From Crocinitomix sp. (GTDB taxonomy: Bacteria; Bacteroidota; Bacteroidia; Flavobacteriales_D; Crocinitomicaceae), in the NCBI GenBank assembly GCA_020849935.1, contig JADZFJ010000492.1, forward strand, positions 1 through 7,470: a DNA stretch of 7,470 nucleotides, read 5' to 3'. The stretch's first letter is position 1. Each line of letters opens with the position of its first letter. Shown piece by piece: positions 6,563 through 7,470 of this stretch. The notes below the pieces were generated by a model that had not been told where the DNA came from, searched no databases, and saw nothing but the letters and a program-made list of their open reading frames with translations. A program made the position numbers and the translations under genes.

Positions 6563-7470
6563 ATGATTAAAATACTACGAATTGTCAACCGATTTAATTT
6601 AGGCGGACCGACATACAACGCTACCTTTTTGTCAGCCTATCTTTCTGAGGAATTTCAGACACAATTAGTGGGTGGAAAACACGAAGAGCATGAAGGCGAT
6701 TCGCAATTTATCCCTTTGAATTACGGTCTTCAACCTCAAATAATAGAAGAATTTCAGCGAGAAATTAATTGGAAACAAGATCGAAAAGCAATTAAAATAG
6801 TCCGCCAATTAATTCGCACCTATCAGCCTGACATCGTTCACACTCACGCCTCAAAAGCAGGTGCAATTGGTCGATACGCGGCGTATAAAGAAGGAGTTCC
6901 AGTCATTGTCCACACCTTTCACGGCCATGTTTTTCATTCGTATTTTGGAGCCATGAAAACGTGGGTTTACAAGGTTGTTGAACGATATTTAGCCAAGAAA
7001 TCGGATGCCATTATCGCCATATCTCCCATTCAAAAAAATGAATTGGTAAACAAATATCACATTGTCAATTCGGAGAAAGTTCATGTCATTCCTTTAGGGT
7101 TTGATTTGAACCGTTTTTACGAAAATAAAGAAGAAAAACGGGAAATTTTTAGAACCCAATACGTAGTCACTTCGGATGAAATTGCGCTTGGAATTATTGG
7201 TCGCTTAACTTTAATCAAAAACCATGAAGGATTTTTGAAGGCAGTAGAAATCGCAGCGCAAAAAACAAGTAAAAAACTAGTTGCGTTTATTATTGGTGAT
7301 GGAGAATTACGAGCCGAATTAGAAGTTCAAGCAGCACTTCTTCGCGCCTCTTGTCCAAATTTGCGCATAATTTTTACCTCTTGGATTAAAGAAATTGATA
7401 CCGTTTTACCTGGGTTGGATTTGATTGCTTTGAGTTCATGGAACGAAGGAACACCCGTTAGTTTGATCGA
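6563..7470 (+). CDS. GT-B glycosyltransferase, family 4-like (3' end cut by window edge)
   Basis: Predicted cytoplasmic or membrane-associated retaining glycosyltransferase that adds a sugar from a nucleotide donor to a growing glycan; donor and acceptor cannot be told from sequence. The first 302 residues are visible. The N-terminal Rossmann half begins MIKILRIVNR with the glycine pair G14-G15 (NLGGPTYN) of the acceptor-side loop. It continues through PDIVHTH (89-95), SKAGAIGR (97-104) and HTFHGH (117-122). The C-terminal donor half starts near IIGRL (211-215) with K219-N220 and reaches SSWNEGTPVSLI at the edge. E295 and the partial codon 303 (GA-) fit the EX7E motif of GT4 enzymes. The ATG at 6563 is the first Met after an in-frame TAA at 6539. 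The protein seems to lack only about 60-80 residues, judged from usual GT4 length. The gene follows asnB by 68 bp in the same direction, suggesting an operon within a surface-polysaccharide cluster extending to the right. Confidence 0.88.
   Translation, partial: MIKILRIVNRFNLGGPTYNATFLSAYLSEEFQTQLVGGKHEEHEGDSQFIPLNYGLQPQIIEEFQREINWKQDRKAIKIVRQLIRTYQPDIVHTHASKAGAIGRYAAYKEGVPVIVHTFHGHVFHSYFGAMKTWVYKVVERYLAKKSDAIIAISPIQKNELVNKYHIVNSEKVHVIPLGFDLNRFYENKEEKREIFRTQYVVTSDEIALGIIGRLTLIKNHEGFLKAVEIAAQKTSKKLVAFIIGDGELRAELEVQAALLRASCPNLRIIFTSWIKEIDTVLPGLDLIALSSWNEGTPVSLI

Overview
The window looks like a chromosomal segment from a low-GC member of the Bacteroidetes, most likely a Flavobacteriales-like bacterium. 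This rests on AT-rich codon use, the absence of Shine-Dalgarno sequences before the genes, a TAnnTTTG-type -7 promoter element upstream of asnB, and the general character of the proteins. I cannot name a genus from sequence alone.

The left half, on the minus strand, holds an NAD-linked formate dehydrogenase gene pair. The upstream gene (1281-2939) encodes a diaphorase subunit in which a NuoE-like [2Fe-2S] thioredoxin-fold domain is fused to a NuoF-like FMN/NADH/[4Fe-4S] domain. Thirty bases further on is the catalytic alpha subunit (1-1250), cut by the left window edge. Its N-terminal iron-sulfur region has ligands for one [2Fe-2S] and three [4Fe-4S] clusters. These lead into the molybdopterin domain, with its own [4Fe-4S] and a Cys-His catalytic pair. 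Together the two subunits should pass electrons from formate at the Mo/W-bis-MGD centre through a cluster chain to FMN and NAD+. No separate NuoE/FdsG gene is present upstream. The 157-bp gap ahead of the pair carries a 28-bp imperfect palindrome overlapping a 14-bp-spaced direct repeat, a candidate operator.

Next, also on the minus strand, is a dacB-type gene (3097-4578) for a secreted penicillin-binding protein 4 family D-Ala-D-Ala carboxypeptidase/endopeptidase, with all three active-site motifs. Only 53 bp separate it from a divergent plus-strand gene for a glutamine-hydrolysing, asparagine-synthetase-type amidotransferase (4632-6494). That gene appears to start at TTG, because the catalytic Cys must be residue 2. 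It is followed after 68 bp, with no visible terminator, by a family-4-like GT-B glycosyltransferase (6563 to the right edge). This pair may be the edge of a surface-polysaccharide cluster.

All five genes belong to recognisable families. I found no CRISPR array, tRNA, rRNA or insertion sequence, and nothing that amounts to an undescribed system. The points most worth checking are the fused NuoE-NuoF subunit, the TTG start of asnB, the compressed divergent promoter region, the candidate operator before the formate dehydrogenase genes, and what the AsnB-type enzyme amidates.
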